Both the position numbers and the translations under genes were made by a program. Below the pieces are notes generated by a model that saw only the letters and a program-made list of their open reading frames with translations, was not told the origin of the DNA and did not search any database. From the NCBI GenBank assembly GCA_018136815.1, contig CM030940.1:2148901-2212900 (forward strand): a DNA stretch of 64,000 bases, read 5' to 3'. The number at the start of each line of letters is the position of its first letter. The stretch's first letter is position 1. This DNA is from Isochrysis galbana. Lineage: Eukaryota; Haptophyta; Isochrysidales; Isochrysidaceae. This document shows, in pieces, positions 63,698 through 64,000 of this stretch.

Positions 63698-64000
63698 GAC
63701 GCCCGACGGCGACCAATATCCAATATCGCCTTTTTTTGGCGAGCAACTGCATTCGCATTCGCCCTTTTTTTACGTAAACTAAGACGATTCTAAAGTCTTT
63801 TGCAACGTGTTTCTAGTGAGCATAAATAAGCCCGGTAAAGCCAAGTTAAAACTGAGTTCGCGCCGAGCTCGCACTAAGTTCGACTTCGACTTCGACTAAC
63901 TTCGAACCTCAGTTCGGATTCAGTGTCAAAGTCGAAGTTGAACTGGTCGAACTTGACCGTCGAACTCAAAATTTTTGCATGTGATTTTTTTTGCATTGTG
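63698..64000. repeat. AT-richer stretch with TTCGAC inverted repeats
   Basis: GTTCGACTTCGACTTCGACT near 63876 and the complementary GTCGAAGTTGAACTGGTCGA near 63939 form an imperfect inverted repeat. T runs occur at 63731 and 63764. No gene is visible up to the end of the window. Confidence 0.5.

Overview
This is a nuclear fragment from a GC-rich eukaryote. The genes carry eukaryote-only functions (a Zuotin J-protein, MOG1, SNU23, a KDM4 demethylase, ANKRD13 and a class C GPCR), and GT-AG introns can be read in two of them. Most genes are long single open frames, so the genome is intron-poor. A MenH-MenC fusion (phylloquinone/menaquinone synthesis) and a NicO-type transporter with a signal peptide followed by a Ser/Arg/Pro-rich presequence suggest a photosynthetic protist with a complex (secondary) plastid. 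A haptophyte-, ochrophyte- or cryptophyte-like alga would fit. The exact group cannot be fixed from the sequence.

Layout. 1-3090: retroelement 5'-type repeats, a small MITE piece and GA/CT tracts. 3094-4461: Zuotin/DNAJC2. 4462-10115: a LINE graveyard. 10516-11043: a small protein of unknown function. 11044-14149: no convincing gene, several dispersed repeats. 14150-15286 (-): NicO transporter. 15060-20540: GA tracts, then a 4.3-kb array of a 9-bp unit. 20541-21545: two 5'-truncated LINEs joined 5' end to 5' end. 22151-22702: MOG1. 23278-27075 (-): a receptor with two PstS-like domains, seven transmembrane helices and a coiled coil. 28581-29483: putative glycosyltransferase. 30500-30795: palindromic minisatellite. 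32297-33952: alpha/beta hydrolase. 35715-38257 (-): a four-exon ANKRD13-like gene. 38526-42868: repeats, including a hAT-type MITE with a perfect target-site duplication. 43097-44428: KDM4 demethylase. 44429-48759: repeats. 48760-51552: MenH-MenC fusion. 52244-58536: three-exon EF-hand/WD40 protein. 59131-59869 (-): unknown zinc-ribbon protein. 60716-61471 (-): SNU23/ZMAT2. 61575-64000: LINE remnants and AT-richer repeats.

The genes do not form an operon or a single pathway. Their roles are ribosome-associated folding, Ran cycling, tri-snRNP splicing, histone demethylation, membrane traffic or ubiquitin binding, quinone synthesis, metal transport and signalling. The unifying feature is architectural: polypurine/polypyrimidine tracts lie just upstream of many gene starts, and the gaps are filled by a few families of LINE pieces and short non-autonomous elements. 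The most unusual gene is the tandem PstS-like class C GPCR. The reversed MenH-MenC order, the strand-biased 9-bp array, and LINE families whose 3' ends finish in oligo(T) are also worth attention.
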